The notes below the pieces were generated by a model. The model had not been told where the DNA came from. It searched no databases and saw nothing but the letters and a program-made list of their open reading frames with translations. The translations under genes were made by a program, and so were the position numbers. Below are positions 52,985 through 61,960 of a DNA stretch of 64,000 bases, piece by piece (position 1 is the stretch's first letter; every line of letters starts with the position of its first letter). Origin of the DNA: Candidatus Sulfotelmatobacter kueseliae. GTDB lineage: Bacteria; Acidobacteriota; Terriglobia; Terriglobales; Acidobacteriaceae. Location: the NCBI GenBank assembly GCA_900290255.1, contig OMOD01000144.1:1-64000 (forward strand). Direction: 5' to 3'.

Positions 52985-53130
52985 TATTGCCCGCTGAGTA
53001 GGTTTTTGGAGTGCGTCTGCGCATCCGGCCCACGGCGCGGGAGCGTACCGCTCCCGTGCTGCCGCAGCCCGCTCTTGCAAACCGCTGTCCCTGGGCCTAG
53101 GATGCTGTGGCGAGGGAGACTTATACCGCA

Positions 53131-53973
53131 ATGAATAATCATCTAAGAATACTCACGCTGGCGGCGGTAGCGCTGGCCCTTTTCTCTTCCGTAGGCTGCA
53201 ACAAGCTGCGAGCCCGCGACCAGCTCAATAAGGGTGTTGAAGCCTACAAGAACTCTCATTACGAGCAGGCTATCGATCATTTCCAACAGGCCGTGGAATT
53301 GGACCCGAGCCTCATCAACGCGCGCATGTATCTGGCCACGGCTTATGTTTCGCAATACATTCCCGGCGTGGACGCACCGGATAATCTGCGCACGGCGCAA
53401 CAGGCCATTGATGAATATCAGAAAGTGATTGACGCCAATCCTGCCCGTGATCAGAAGGTCAACAGCGCCAAAGGCATCGCCTATCTTTATCTGAACATGA
53501 AGAAGTTTGACGATGCCAAGAAGTATTACCGCATGGCGTCCGATCTCGATCCCAACGATCCCGAGCCCTACTACTCGGTAGGCGTGATTGACTGGACAGC
53601 CTGCTACGCGCCGCGCATGGAAGAGCGGGCCAAGCTGGGCCTGAAGCCGGACGAGCATCTGAATCCCAAGAACAAGGACCAGAACAGAGTCTGTGCCGAA
53701 CTGAAGGTGAAGAACTCGCCCGCCATCCAGGAAGGCATCGACACGCTCAAGAAGGCGATCGAACTCCGTCCAGATTACGACGATGCCATGGCCTACCTGA
53801 ACCTGATGTATCGCGAGAAGGCGGACGTGGAGTGCGACGACCTTGACGCGCGCACCCAGGATCTGAAGACCGCGGACAGTTGGGTGGACCAGGCCATGCA
53901 GGCTAAACAAGCCCGAGCCGCGAAGGAAGCGCAAAAAGCCGGCGGCGGCATCACGGTGGATCAACCTAAATAA
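53131..53973 (+). CDS. TPR lipoprotein
   Basis: 280 residues. Lipoprotein signal MNNHLRILTLAAVALALFSSVGC (lipobox SVGC). The rest is TPR-rich: KGVEAYKNSHYEQAIDHFQQAVELDPSLINARMYLATAY, AKGIAYLYLNMKKFDDAKKYYRMASDLDP, and GIDTLKKAIELRPDYDDAMAYLNLMY. It likely works in the envelope next to TonB/ExbBD, perhaps organising a complex. The start at 53131 is fixed by the signal peptide. Confidence 0.88.
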   Translation: MNNHLRILTLAAVALALFSSVGCNKLRARDQLNKGVEAYKNSHYEQAIDHFQQAVELDPSLINARMYLATAYVSQYIPGVDAPDNLRTAQQAIDEYQKVIDANPARDQKVNSAKGIAYLYLNMKKFDDAKKYYRMASDLDPNDPEPYYSVGVIDWTACYAPRMEERAKLGLKPDEHLNPKNKDQNRVCAELKVKNSPAIQEGIDTLKKAIELRPDYDDAMAYLNLMYREKADVECDDLDARTQDLKTADSWVDQAMQAKQARAAKEAQKAGGGITVDQPK

Positions 53974-54016
53974 GCTCAGGCCAAGTAATCTCGGCTGAGC
54001 TGCTGTCAAGAACTCG

Positions 54017-54049
54017 AAGCCTCTTTCGCCATGTGAGAGAGGCTTTTCT
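54017..54049 (+). terminator. Terminator of the tonB-exb-TPR cluster
   Basis: AAGCCTCT (54017-54024), loop, AGAGGCTT (54038-54045), followed by TTCT: an 8-bp stem with a U-rich tail after the TPR lipoprotein gene, upstream of the convergent glycosyltransferase stop at 54085. Confidence 0.75.
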
Positions 54050-54084
54050 ACGCCCTTGGGCACGCCGATCTTGAGACCGCCGAA

Positions 54085-55653
54085 CTACCTGCTGTAAAGG
54101 CGGACTTCGACCCTGGCGAACTGCCAGCGCTGCACTTTCGGGAAAAACTCCGGGAGCGCTCGATTCATCATCGCCGTGGTGGGATCGGGAACTGCTGCCG
54201 GCGTCTCGTTGTACATCAGCATGACCCACAGGCGGGCGTGAGTGGGAGCGACCGAGCGCAAGAAGTCCTCCGCAGGCTTGCCCGTGAAGTCGCGGTAGTC
54301 TAGGCCTGCACCGTGCCGCGGGAAGAGAATCTCAGGCCCCAGCGGAGAAGTAAAGTCAGGGCTGGCGGTGTTCTCTCCGGCGCGGACCAAGCGGAAAAAC
54401 TCATAAGGCACGCGCGTCTCAGCAATGTGAAAGATAATCCCGTCTCCGGCCTCGCTATGATCCAGAATATAGTAAGTCGCCGACCCTGAAGCGTCGCGTT
54501 CATGGTCGAAATCGTGACCGTAGACGAATAAGATTCCCTGCGAGCAACAGAGCAGTATTCCGGCCAGTACTGCCGCGAGCATCCAGGCTTTCCCCAACCG
54601 AGCCAGCCCCGCAGCGACCAGGATGAGCAGCGCGGGCAGGCAGAAGATCATGTAGCGCGCCAGAAAAACCGGCCTGGCGAACGACAGCAAAACTGTCAGC
54701 AGCACTGGAAACAACAGCCAGACGAGCAGGAACTGCACGCGCCAAATCTGCCACCGCTGATTCCTCGCCCACAAACGGCTTCCGAGCGGAGCCACCGCGG
54801 CAAGGCAGCATACCGCATAGATTGCTGGGAGTGGCCAACTGGCGCTGCCCGCCAGATTTTCGAAAAATCGAAGCAAATCGTGAATTCCGGGCCGGGGTAT
54901 CCAACGGATGGGGCCAGCGCCTGTCTTGGCCAAAAAAATCAGCAGTGGCAGCGCCGCCAGCCCGATCGTCCTCCAGGCGCGCCGCAGGTCTGCTGGCGCG
55001 CTGGACTGATCCGCGCTCTCCGGCGCGCGGCCCAGCCCCCGAAGCGCCAGCCAGTGGGCTGCCACCAGCAGCAGCGCGTAAAGATGAGCGTACGTCGCCA
55101 GAATGCTGATCAGGATGTAGCCCAGCCGGTTGCGCCTGCCCGGCTGTCGGATGTGGGCAATGAAGAACCCGGAAGAGAGAGTCGCCAGCAGCAGGAATAG
55201 CGCATAACTGCGCGCTTCCTGGGCATAGCGAACGCTGTAGGCATTGAACGTCAGAAGAGCGGCCGCGATCACTGCGGCTCTCCGGTCGTATAACAGCTCA
55301 GCCAGCCAGTAAACGGCGGGGATCGTCGCCGCAGCAATCAGGACTGACAAGCTGCGAATGAAGAACTCGCTCTGTCCAAAACGCAGCCAGATCCGCAGCA
55401 ACAAGTAGTACAGCGACATGTTGGCTTCCCGCCACCACAGCAAGTGGAGGAAACTCGGCCAGCCGATGCGGGCGGCTTCCGCGCTGAAACACTCGTCAAA
55501 CCAGAACGGTTTTGAGGTCAGGCAGACGAACCGCAAGGCTGTGCCCGCGCCCAGTAGCAGCAGAATCGTGAGCCGGTGTGCAAATCGCGCAGGTTTGGAA
55601 AGCAGAGGTAAAGTGCCTGCGCTTTGCTTCGTCGCGAGTTCAGGCGGAGACAT
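54085..55653 (-). CDS. Glycosyltransferase family 39-like membrane protein
   Basis: About 522 residues with roughly ten to twelve membrane helices. The first loop after helix 1 has FWFDECFSAEAARIGWPSF, containing the acidic DE pair (metal/nucleophile site) of the ArnT/PMT GT-C family; NAYSVRYAQEARSYALFLLLATLS is the second typical block. It should transfer a sugar from an undecaprenyl- or polyprenyl-phosphate donor to an envelope acceptor (family knowledge). It is divergent from a GT2 dolichyl-phosphate-type synthase that could make such a donor. Confidence 0.88.
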   Translation of the reverse strand: MSPPELATKQSAGTLPLLSKPARFAHRLTILLLLGAGTALRFVCLTSKPFWFDECFSAEAARIGWPSFLHLLWWREANMSLYYLLLRIWLRFGQSEFFIRSLSVLIAAATIPAVYWLAELLYDRRAAVIAAALLTFNAYSVRYAQEARSYALFLLLATLSSGFFIAHIRQPGRRNRLGYILISILATYAHLYALLLVAAHWLALRGLGRAPESADQSSAPADLRRAWRTIGLAALPLLIFLAKTGAGPIRWIPRPGIHDLLRFFENLAGSASWPLPAIYAVCCLAAVAPLGSRLWARNQRWQIWRVQFLLVWLLFPVLLTVLLSFARPVFLARYMIFCLPALLILVAAGLARLGKAWMLAAVLAGILLCCSQGILFVYGHDFDHERDASGSATYYILDHSEAGDGIIFHIAETRVPYEFFRLVRAGENTASPDFTSPLGPEILFPRHGAGLDYRDFTGKPAEDFLRSVAPTHARLWVMLMYNETPAAVPDPTTAMMNRALPEFFPKVQRWQFARVEVRLYSR

Positions 55654-55741
55654 GCGGAACGTGGGAGATCCAGACAAAACTAGATGATACTATGCTACAG
55701 AATCCTCAAGATTGCCGATGTGCGCGAGCGGAGCCCCGATT

Positions 55742-56554
55742 GTGACATCTCTCTATACCGCGCCGGCGGGAATTCCGGCCGAGGCCAACGATCCCTGGAA
55801 GGGATGCGTGTCGGTGATCGTGCCGGTCTACAACGAGGTAGCCCATGTTGACGAGTTGTTGCAGGCCATCCACGGCTCTCCGGTGAGGAAGGAAATCATC
55901 GTCGTAGACGACGGTTCGACCGACGGCACGCGCGAGAAACTGCAGGCTCTGCCGCCGATGGACGACGTCACCGTGGTTTTCCACGAGAGAAACTGCGGCA
56001 AGGGAGCGGCCATTCGTACGGCCCTCGCCTATGCACGGGGCGAGTACGTACTGATTCAGGACTCCGACCTGGAATACGATCCGCAGGATTATTCCGCATT
56101 GTTGCGGCCACTCGACGAAGGCAAGGCAAATGTCGTCTATGGTGTGCGGCCGGATCGTCCGGAACGCGGGCTGCGCTTCTTTCTCGGCGCGAAGCTGCTG
56201 ACGCACCTGACCAACCTGCTTTACGGCGCGGGCATTCACGACGAGGCTACCTGTTACAAGGTCATCCGACGCTCGCTCCTGACTCGCATCGAACTGCAGT
56301 GCCATCGCTTTGAGTTCTGCCCGGAGGTGACGGCCAAGCTCTGCCGCATGGGCGAGAAGATCGCGGAAGTTCCCATCTCGTATAATCCCCGTTCCGCCGT
56401 CGAGGGGAAGAAAATCCGTCACTCCGATGGGTGGCTGGCGATCTGGACGCTGGTCCGCTACCGCTTCATCCCTCGGAAAAGTTGGCTGCAGCGTGGACCC
56501 GGCGAGCAACCAACGCCATTCACCGTCAGTTTTTCGCGGCGGCCGTCGAGGTAG
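55742..56554 (+). CDS. Glycosyltransferase family 2 (polyprenyl-phosphate mannose/glucose synthase-like)
   Basis: About 270 residues. CVSVIVPVYNEVAHVDELLQ, KEIIVVDDGSTDGTREKL, YVLIQDSDLEYDPQDYSALL (DxD-like), and YNPRSAVEGKKIRHSDGWLAIWTLVRYR match the DPM1/ Ppm1 group. No C-terminal membrane helices are seen, so it should act at the cytoplasmic face. The start is GTG 55742 with GGAG upstream; an ATG at 55718 is the alternative. It probably supplies the donor for the divergent GT39-type enzyme. Confidence 0.88.
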   Translation: MTSLYTAPAGIPAEANDPWKGCVSVIVPVYNEVAHVDELLQAIHGSPVRKEIIVVDDGSTDGTREKLQALPPMDDVTVVFHERNCGKGAAIRTALAYARGEYVLIQDSDLEYDPQDYSALLRPLDEGKANVVYGVRPDRPERGLRFFLGAKLLTHLTNLLYGAGIHDEATCYKVIRRSLLTRIELQCHRFEFCPEVTAKLCRMGEKIAEVPISYNPRSAVEGKKIRHSDGWLAIWTLVRYRFIPRKSWLQRGPGEQPTPFTVSFSRRPSR

Positions 56555-56666
56555 TCGGCGGCCACCTGCGATCACAAACCGCAGCGCAGCCTCTGGGCCT
56601 CCGTTACAATGTTCGGACTGGCCGGAGCCTTCTGCTTCCGAATCCCGCTCCGCCCAGTGCCTTTCC

Positions 56667-58205
56667 ATGTTCAAGAAGATCCTGATCGCGAACCGGGGCG
56701 AAATTGCCGTGCGCGTGATCCGCGCTTGCCACGAGATGGCGGTCGCCGCGGTTGCCGTTTACTCGGAGGTGGATCGCGCGTCCTTGCACGTGCGCAAGGC
56801 TGACGAGGCTTACCCGATCGGTGCGCCCGCCGCTGCCGAGTCTTATCTCAACATTGCGAAAATTCTTGACGTCGCCCACCGCTCCGGCGCTGAGGCCATT
56901 CATCCCGGCTACGGCTTTCTTTCCGAAAATGCACAATTCGCCCGGGCCTGTGCCGATGCAGGGGTGAAATTCATAGGCCCCACAGCAGTGGCTATGGAGG
57001 CAATGGGATCGAAAACCCGTGCCCGGCAGGCGATGGAGCGTGCCGGCGTTCCCTTTGTGCCCGGGACTTCGCGCGGTCTGGAATCGCTCGAACAGGCCGA
57101 ACAGGTAGCGGCGCGCATCGGCTATCCCATCATGCTGAAGGCGGCGGCGGGTGGCGGGGGCAAGGGCATGCGTCTGGTGCAGGCGCCGCAGGATCTCAAG
57201 TCCGCGCTGGAAGGCGCGCGCAGCGAGGCCGAGCGCTCGTTTGGCGACGGCGAAGTTTACATCGAGAAGGCGATCGTCAATCCGCGCCACATCGAAATGC
57301 AGATCCTGGCCGACGAGCACGGAAATACCGTGTATCTCGGGGAGCGCGAATGCTCGCTGCAGAGGCGGCATCAAAAAGTTGTCGAAGAAGCCCCCTCGCC
57401 GATTGTCGACCACGACATGCGGCGCCGGATGGGCGAAGTCGCCGTTCGTGTGGCCCAGGCCGCCGCATATACCAATGCCGGCACGGTCGAGTTCCTGGTG
57501 GACCAGCAGAAGAATTTCTATTTCCTCGAGATGAACACTCGCCTGCAGGTGGAACATCCGGTCACTGAATTAATCACCGGGCTCGATCTGGTGCACCTGC
57601 AGATTCGCATCGCCAACGGCGAGCGGCTTCCCTTCACCCAGGATGAAATCAAGATTCGTGGCCATGCCATCGAGTGCCGCATCTACGCCGAGGATCCCGA
57701 CAACAACTATTTTCCCAGCCCGGGAAGAATCACTCTTCTGCTGGCGCCTTCGGGGCCGGGCATTCGCCGCGACAGCGGCATGTACGAGGGCTGGACCGTA
57801 CCCATGGACTACGATCCGCTGCTGGCCAAGCTGATCGGCTACGGCGCCGACCGCGAGCAGGCCATCGGCCGGCTGACTCGCGCTCTCAGCGAGTACTTTG
57901 TGGGCGGGATCAAGACCAACATTTCGCTGTTCCGGCGCATCTTGCGTCATCCCGATTTCCGCGCCGCGAAACTGGACACTGGATTCCTCGATCGCATGTT
58001 ACAGGAGAAACCGGTCAACCGCCCAGATTTCCAGACTGATTCCAAAGCGGCCGAAGTCGCGGTGATCGCCGCAGGCATGTTTGCCGCGCTGGGCCTCTCG
58101 GCGACAGGGGCGGGTGAACATGCCGTGCTAAACGGCTCTCCCGGCGGCAATTCGAAGACGGCCTCGCGATGGAAAAGTGCGGCTCATCGGGAGGCGCTGC
58201 GATGA
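56667..58205 (+). CDS. accC: Biotin carboxylase (acetyl-/acyl-CoA carboxylase)
   Basis: 512 residues, ATP-grasp: MFKKILIANRGEIAVRVIRA CHEM, HPGYGFLSENAQFARAC, KAAAGGGGKGMRLVQ, ERECSLQRRHQKVVEEAPSP, FLEMNTRLQVEHPVTELITGLDLV, then the C-terminal biotin carboxylase domain. It carboxylates biotin on the carrier protein with bicarbonate and ATP. About 60 residues longer than E. coli AccC (449), at the C-terminus (MLQEKPVNRPDFQTDSKAAEVAVIAAGMFA...), as in acyl-CoA/propionyl-CoA carboxylase alpha chains. The carrier protein is encoded 180 bp downstream. Confidence 0.95.
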   Translation: MFKKILIANRGEIAVRVIRACHEMAVAAVAVYSEVDRASLHVRKADEAYPIGAPAAAESYLNIAKILDVAHRSGAEAIHPGYGFLSENAQFARACADAGVKFIGPTAVAMEAMGSKTRARQAMERAGVPFVPGTSRGLESLEQAEQVAARIGYPIMLKAAAGGGGKGMRLVQAPQDLKSALEGARSEAERSFGDGEVYIEKAIVNPRHIEMQILADEHGNTVYLGERECSLQRRHQKVVEEAPSPIVDHDMRRRMGEVAVRVAQAAAYTNAGTVEFLVDQQKNFYFLEMNTRLQVEHPVTELITGLDLVHLQIRIANGERLPFTQDEIKIRGHAIECRIYAEDPDNNYFPSPGRITLLLAPSGPGIRRDSGMYEGWTVPMDYDPLLAKLIGYGADREQAIGRLTRALSEYFVGGIKTNISLFRRILRHPDFRAAKLDTGFLDRMLQEKPVNRPDFQTDSKAAEVAVIAAGMFAALGLSATGAGEHAVLNGSPGGNSKTASRWKSAAHREALR

Positions 58206-58290
58206 CGCACACAACAAGTCCAACTAGGTCAGGCACAGCCCGCGAACGGCTGGCGCTCGAATGGGTTTTGTGCGGGACAGGATGTCAAGG

Positions 58291-58338
58291 TCCCCACCCT
58301 GTCCCTCCAACAAACGGAGGGACAAGGGTGGGGCACCC
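58291..58338. repeat. GGGGCACCC palindromic repeat copy
   Basis: CCCCACCCTGTCCCTCC (58292-58308), loop AACAAAC, GGAGGGACAAGGGTGGGG (to about 58333), then CACCC. A 17-18 bp stem. Next to it a GGCAACTGGCCACTGGCAAC TG tandem (58349-58373) abuts the next gene's start. Confidence 0.8.
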
Positions 58339-58384
58339 GCTCTACTTCCGGCAACTGGCCACTGGCAACTGACCACTGTTTCAC

Positions 58385-58879
58385 GTGACTTACGACATCA
58401 CCATCGACGGGAAACACCATCGACTCGAGCTCAATCGCGCCGACGGCCACTGGCTGTGCCGCCTCGACGGTCGCGAAGTCGAGGTGGACGCGGTTGTGGC
58501 GCGCCCGGACGTGCTCTCGCTTCGCATCGGCAACCAGGCCTACGAAGTGAAATGCGAACGCGTGGCCAGTGATCTGCATCTTTGGGTGGGCAGCGAGCGC
58601 TTTGCCGTCGAAGTTCGTGATCCGCGTTCGTTACGCGGGCGCGCGGACGCGGTGGATGAGCTTGGTCCAAGGAAACTGACGGCTCCCATGCCGGGTAAGG
58701 TCGTTCGTGTGCTAGCTGACCAGGGAAGTGAGGTCGAGGCGGGCGCAGGCGTTCTAGTCGTGGAGGCAATGAAAATGCAGAACGAGATCAAGTCGCCCAA
58801 GAAAGGGACGATTCAGAAGATCCTGGTCACTGAAGGCGCAGCCGTAAACGCCGGAGATGTACTGGCGATTGTAGAATAA
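58385..58879 (+). CDS. Biotin carboxyl carrier protein
   Basis: 164 residues from GTG 58385. An N-terminal beta-rich domain (TYDITIDGKHHRLELNRADG, as in acyl-CoA carboxylase alpha chains' BT-like region) is followed by the biotinyl domain with VEAMKMQNEIKSPKKGTIQKI. The lysine in AMKM is biotinylated. It follows accC across a repeat; together they look like the two halves of a propionyl-/acetyl-CoA carboxylase alpha subunit. The carboxyltransferase is not in the window. Confidence 0.93.
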   Translation: MTYDITIDGKHHRLELNRADGHWLCRLDGREVEVDAVVARPDVLSLRIGNQAYEVKCERVASDLHLWVGSERFAVEVRDPRSLRGRADAVDELGPRKLTAPMPGKVVRVLADQGSEVEAGAGVLVVEAMKMQNEIKSPKKGTIQKILVTEGAAVNAGDVLAIVE

Positions 58880-59974
58880 CTATTTCTGCACTCCGTTGCT
58901 GTCAAGCACCTTCTGAGCGTAGTAATTCTCCACCTTGGCGGAATCCCGCAAAACCTCGTAGTAGGCCTCTTTCAGCAACTGCTCGCGGCGGTCGTGCAGC
59001 TGCGAGCGGATGGCCTGCTGCACCCGCGGATCCGACAGGTCACGCTGGCCCGCCGGTTCCTTGGATACCAGCTTTACGATGCGGAATTCCATCGCTCTTC
59101 TCGACGCAGGATCGATCACGCTGACGATGGGGCTGTACTGGCCGGGTTTGAGCTTGGCTATCGCTTCGCGGGTTGCGAGATCGTTGATTCCTTTAAGACC
59201 CGACTCAGGAAAAGTGCCCAGGTCCCCGCCATTACCAGACGTTTCCGGATTTTCAGAGTACTTCATCGCCAGCGTCGCAAAGTCGTCTCCGCTGTCCAGG
59301 CGGTTAGCGATCATCTGGATTTTCTTGCGCGCATCGGCTTCGTTCTGTGCTTTGTCGTTCTGATTCTGGACCTGCGGGTTCGGAGCCGTAGTCACCGTGA
59401 TCAGGGCCAGATGGTACTGCGGCTCGATCAGGTTGAAATCGCCCTTGTGCGCATTGTAGTACTCAGTGATGTCCTGATCCGTCACGTTGATCTTGGACGA
59501 CACTTCCTTGTTCAGCACTTTGTCCCGCGTAATGGAGCGGCGGATGTCGCGCTTAAAATCGGCCAGCGTGATTTTCTTGTCTTTGAGCCGCTGGTCGAAT
59601 TCCTCCTGGGTAAATGGGGCTTTGTATTCGTTGAATTTGCGGTCAACCTCTTCGTCGGTGGCCAGAAGCCCGAGTTTTTCGGCGCGGCGCATGAGGATTT
59701 CGTCTTCGATCATCTGATTCAGAATCTGGAGACGAAGAGCGGTAGCCTGTTCGCCGGAGGGCGCCTGCTGCGTGGAAGAAGCCTGATAATTATCATAGTA
59801 CTTGTCCACATCGGAGCGAAAAATCTTCCGCCCATCTACCGTAGCCATTACATCGCCACCTACCGGCGAACTGCACCCAATCAAAATTGCCAGCAGCGCG
59901 GCGGCAGAAAACGCCGCGGCGGCTTGGGCAGAGAATGAGATTCTTTTCAAGGCTATTTCTCCCGTCATAACCAT
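58880..59974 (-). CDS. Parvulin-like peptidylprolyl isomerase lipoprotein (SurA/PrsA-like)
   Basis: About 364 residues. Signal with lipobox LAILIGC. SurA N-terminal helical part (EQATALRLQILNQMIEDEILMRRAEKLGL) and rotamase domain (EPQYHLALITVTTAP; ANRLDSGDDFATLAMKYSENPETSGNGGDLGTFPESGL) are seen. It folds outer-membrane or exported proteins; lptD, a major OMP client, is nearby. The stop codon at 58880 is immediately adjacent to the stop of the convergent carrier protein gene (58879). Confidence 0.92.
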   Translation of the reverse strand: MVMTGEIALKRISFSAQAAAAFSAAALLAILIGCSSPVGGDVMATVDGRKIFRSDVDKYYDNYQASSTQQAPSGEQATALRLQILNQMIEDEILMRRAEKLGLLATDEEVDRKFNEYKAPFTQEEFDQRLKDKKITLADFKRDIRRSITRDKVLNKEVSSKINVTDQDITEYYNAHKGDFNLIEPQYHLALITVTTAPNPQVQNQNDKAQNEADARKKIQMIANRLDSGDDFATLAMKYSENPETSGNGGDLGTFPESGLKGINDLATREAIAKLKPGQYSPIVSVIDPASRRAMEFRIVKLVSKEPAGQRDLSDPRVQQAIRSQLHDRREQLLKEAYYEVLRDSAKVENYYAQKVLDSNGVQK

Positions 59975-60012
59975 CACCAAACTCGACTGAACCGGCGGTC
60001 TACTGCCCGACA

Positions 60013-60966
60013 CTACTTGGAAGCTGGTGCGGGAGCCGTAGGCAGGTGCTCCGGCACGGGCTGCCCTGCATCTCTCAAGGCGCTGTCGAGGGCGGCGCGG
60101 ATTTCGCTGCCCGCAACGGCTCCGTCGATCTTCTGCCCGTTGATGAAGAGAGTGGGCGTTCCGTTCACGCCAAGGGCATCGGCTTCCTTCATCGATGCCC
60201 GCACCGCATCCTCGTTTTGCGCCTTGATGCACGACTGCAACTTAGCCACGTCCACGTTATGCTTCTGCCCCTGCAGCATCGCAAGCTTGTCGATGGCATC
60301 GAGGCGTGCGCCCGGTGTTTTTTCGTTGTCCACTTCGCGCTTGTTGGCATGGATATAGTCGGCGAAATCCCAATAGGAGTCAGCGTTTTGGGCTGCCAGG
60401 CAGTTCGCGTCGACGGCGGCATGGATCGCCCAGGGATGAATCTCCGCCAGTGGAAAGTCTTTGTAGATGAATGACACCCGGTCTCCGTACTCCTTGAAGA
60501 TCTGGGGGAACAGCGTCTGGTGCATGCCCGCGCAGTACGGGCACTCGAAGTCGTCAAAATTAACTACTACCACCTTCGCCGACTTGGCCCCGCGCGACGG
60601 ACGGCCGGTGAGGTCAATCTTGCTCATCACCTCGGCAAACGGATCCTTGCTCAGGTCGAACTTTGTGACTCGCAGCATGGTGGTGCGGTCTTTGGAGAGA
60701 AGAAACTTCAAGTCCTGCTTGTTGCTGTCACCGCCGCCGTCGAGGGTAACCGAGACCGTGTCGTAGCCAGGCCAGTCGCTGCCGGGCGTGATGGTGCCTA
60801 CGGTCACCTTGACCTCCGGCGGAACGGTGTAATGAGCGCGTACCTGACGCTCGATCCTGCGGACCAGGTCCGGGGGCGTAGATTGGGCGACACAGCCTAG
60901 GCAAATCAGAAGCAGGATCAGGAACGAGCGGCGAATTGTGGTCACCAGGAACCGCCTCAGCATCAC
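60013..60966 (-). CDS. DsbA-like thioredoxin-fold lipoprotein
   Basis: 317 residues. Signal FLILLLICLGC with a lipobox. N-terminal 95 residues form an alpha/beta extension (LVRRIERQVRAHYTVPPEVKVTVGTITPGSDW), then the DsbA-type domain: VVNFDDFECPYCAGMHQTLFP (CPYC active site, as in DsbG-like and DsbA-like oxidases) and GVNGTPTLFINGQKI (cis-Pro). It likely catalyses disulfide formation or isomerisation in the envelope. It ends 38 bp before the start of the parvulin lipoprotein gene on the same strand: probably one operon. Confidence 0.9.
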   Translation of the reverse strand: MMLRRFLVTTIRRSFLILLLICLGCVAQSTPPDLVRRIERQVRAHYTVPPEVKVTVGTITPGSDWPGYDTVSVTLDGGGDSNKQDLKFLLSKDRTTMLRVTKFDLSKDPFAEVMSKIDLTGRPSRGAKSAKVVVVNFDDFECPYCAGMHQTLFPQIFKEYGDRVSFIYKDFPLAEIHPWAIHAAVDANCLAAQNADSYWDFADYIHANKREVDNEKTPGARLDAIDKLAMLQGQKHNVDVAKLQSCIKAQNEDAVRASMKEADALGVNGTPTLFINGQKIDGAVAGSEIRAALDSALRDAGQPVPEHLPTAPAPASK

Positions 60967-61033
60967 GAGTTGAACATCCGATTATCTCACAGCCGATACG
61001 GGCCGAGTGGCCGCCATTGAGCGGCTAGGTCCC

Positions 61034-61885
61034 TTAACCGCTACGCCGAAGTTGTTCTGCAGGCAGCAACGAGTTCATCGACCCGGAACGGAAGCCCTCC
61101 AGATCGAGGGTGACGAAGCGGAAGCCGAGCGCCTTGAAAATAGCGGTGAACTCCGCGGCCATGGCGGGATTCAGGGCCCGATCGAATTCCTCCCTGGCGA
61201 TTTCGATGCGAACCATTTCGCCGTGATGCCGGACGCGGAACTGGCGGAAACCGAGAGCGCGCAGCGCATCTTCACCGCGTTCGACTGCATCGAGAGCTTC
61301 CCGCGTCACCGGACGGCCGTATTCGATTCGCGAGGAAAGACAGGCCGATGCGGGCTTGTCCCAGATGCGCAGTCCGGCTTGGCGCGCGAGTTCCCGGATT
61401 TCCTGTTTAGTAAGTTCCGCCAGCAGCAGCGGCGCAGCGACGTGATGTTGCCGGGCGGCCTCCTGGCCCGGGCGAAAGTCGCTCTGGTCCTCCAGGTTCA
61501 CGCCGTAGGCGATCGTGTCGAACCCGCGGGCCGCACGCAACTTTTCCATCACTGTGAAAAGCTCGTCTTTGCAGTAAAAGCAACGCTGACCGTCGTTGCG
61601 TGCGTACTCGGGACTCTCCAGTTCGGAGGTCGAAATAACTTCGAGCGGAATCTTCTGCTCGGTGGCAAAGGCGATAGCATCCACCAGATGAGTACGAGGC
61701 AGGCTGGGGGAGTCGGCAATCACAGCCAGCATGTTGTCGCCCAGCACCCGGTACGCGGCCCAGGCCAGATACGCGGAATCGACGCCGCCGGAGTAGGCGA
61801 CCAACATCCGGCCCAGTTCACGCAGATTCGCGCTGAGACGGGACTGCTTGGCGGCAGTGCTGTTCTCGCCCGACGGCATAGGCAC
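61034..61885 (-). CDS. larE: ATP-dependent sacrificial sulfur transferase LarE
   Basis: 283 residues. PP-loop (VAYSGGVDSAYLAWAA), CFYCKDELF with the cysteine region, NLEDQSDFRPGQEAA and KPASACLSSRIEYGRPVT (second Cys pair). LarE gives sulfur to the nickel-pincer cofactor of lactate racemase. The expected partners larB and larC are not in the window, so the cofactor role here is inferred. Start is GTG 61885 or ATG 61879. Confidence 0.92.
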   Translation of the reverse strand: MPMPSGENSTAAKQSRLSANLRELGRMLVAYSGGVDSAYLAWAAYRVLGDNMLAVIADSPSLPRTHLVDAIAFATEQKIPLEVISTSELESPEYARNDGQRCFYCKDELFTVMEKLRAARGFDTIAYGVNLEDQSDFRPGQEAARQHHVAAPLLLAELTKQEIRELARQAGLRIWDKPASACLSSRIEYGRPVTREALDAVERGEDALRALGFRQFRVRHHGEMVRIEIAREEFDRALNPAMAAEFTAIFKALGFRFVTLDLEGFRSGSMNSLLPAEQLRRSG

Positions 61886-61960
61886 TATGGTAGCAGTCCC
61901 GGACCGCGGGAGCCACGCCCTCAGGCGGATTCACCCATGTTTTGGGGCAGTACCGGGGGG

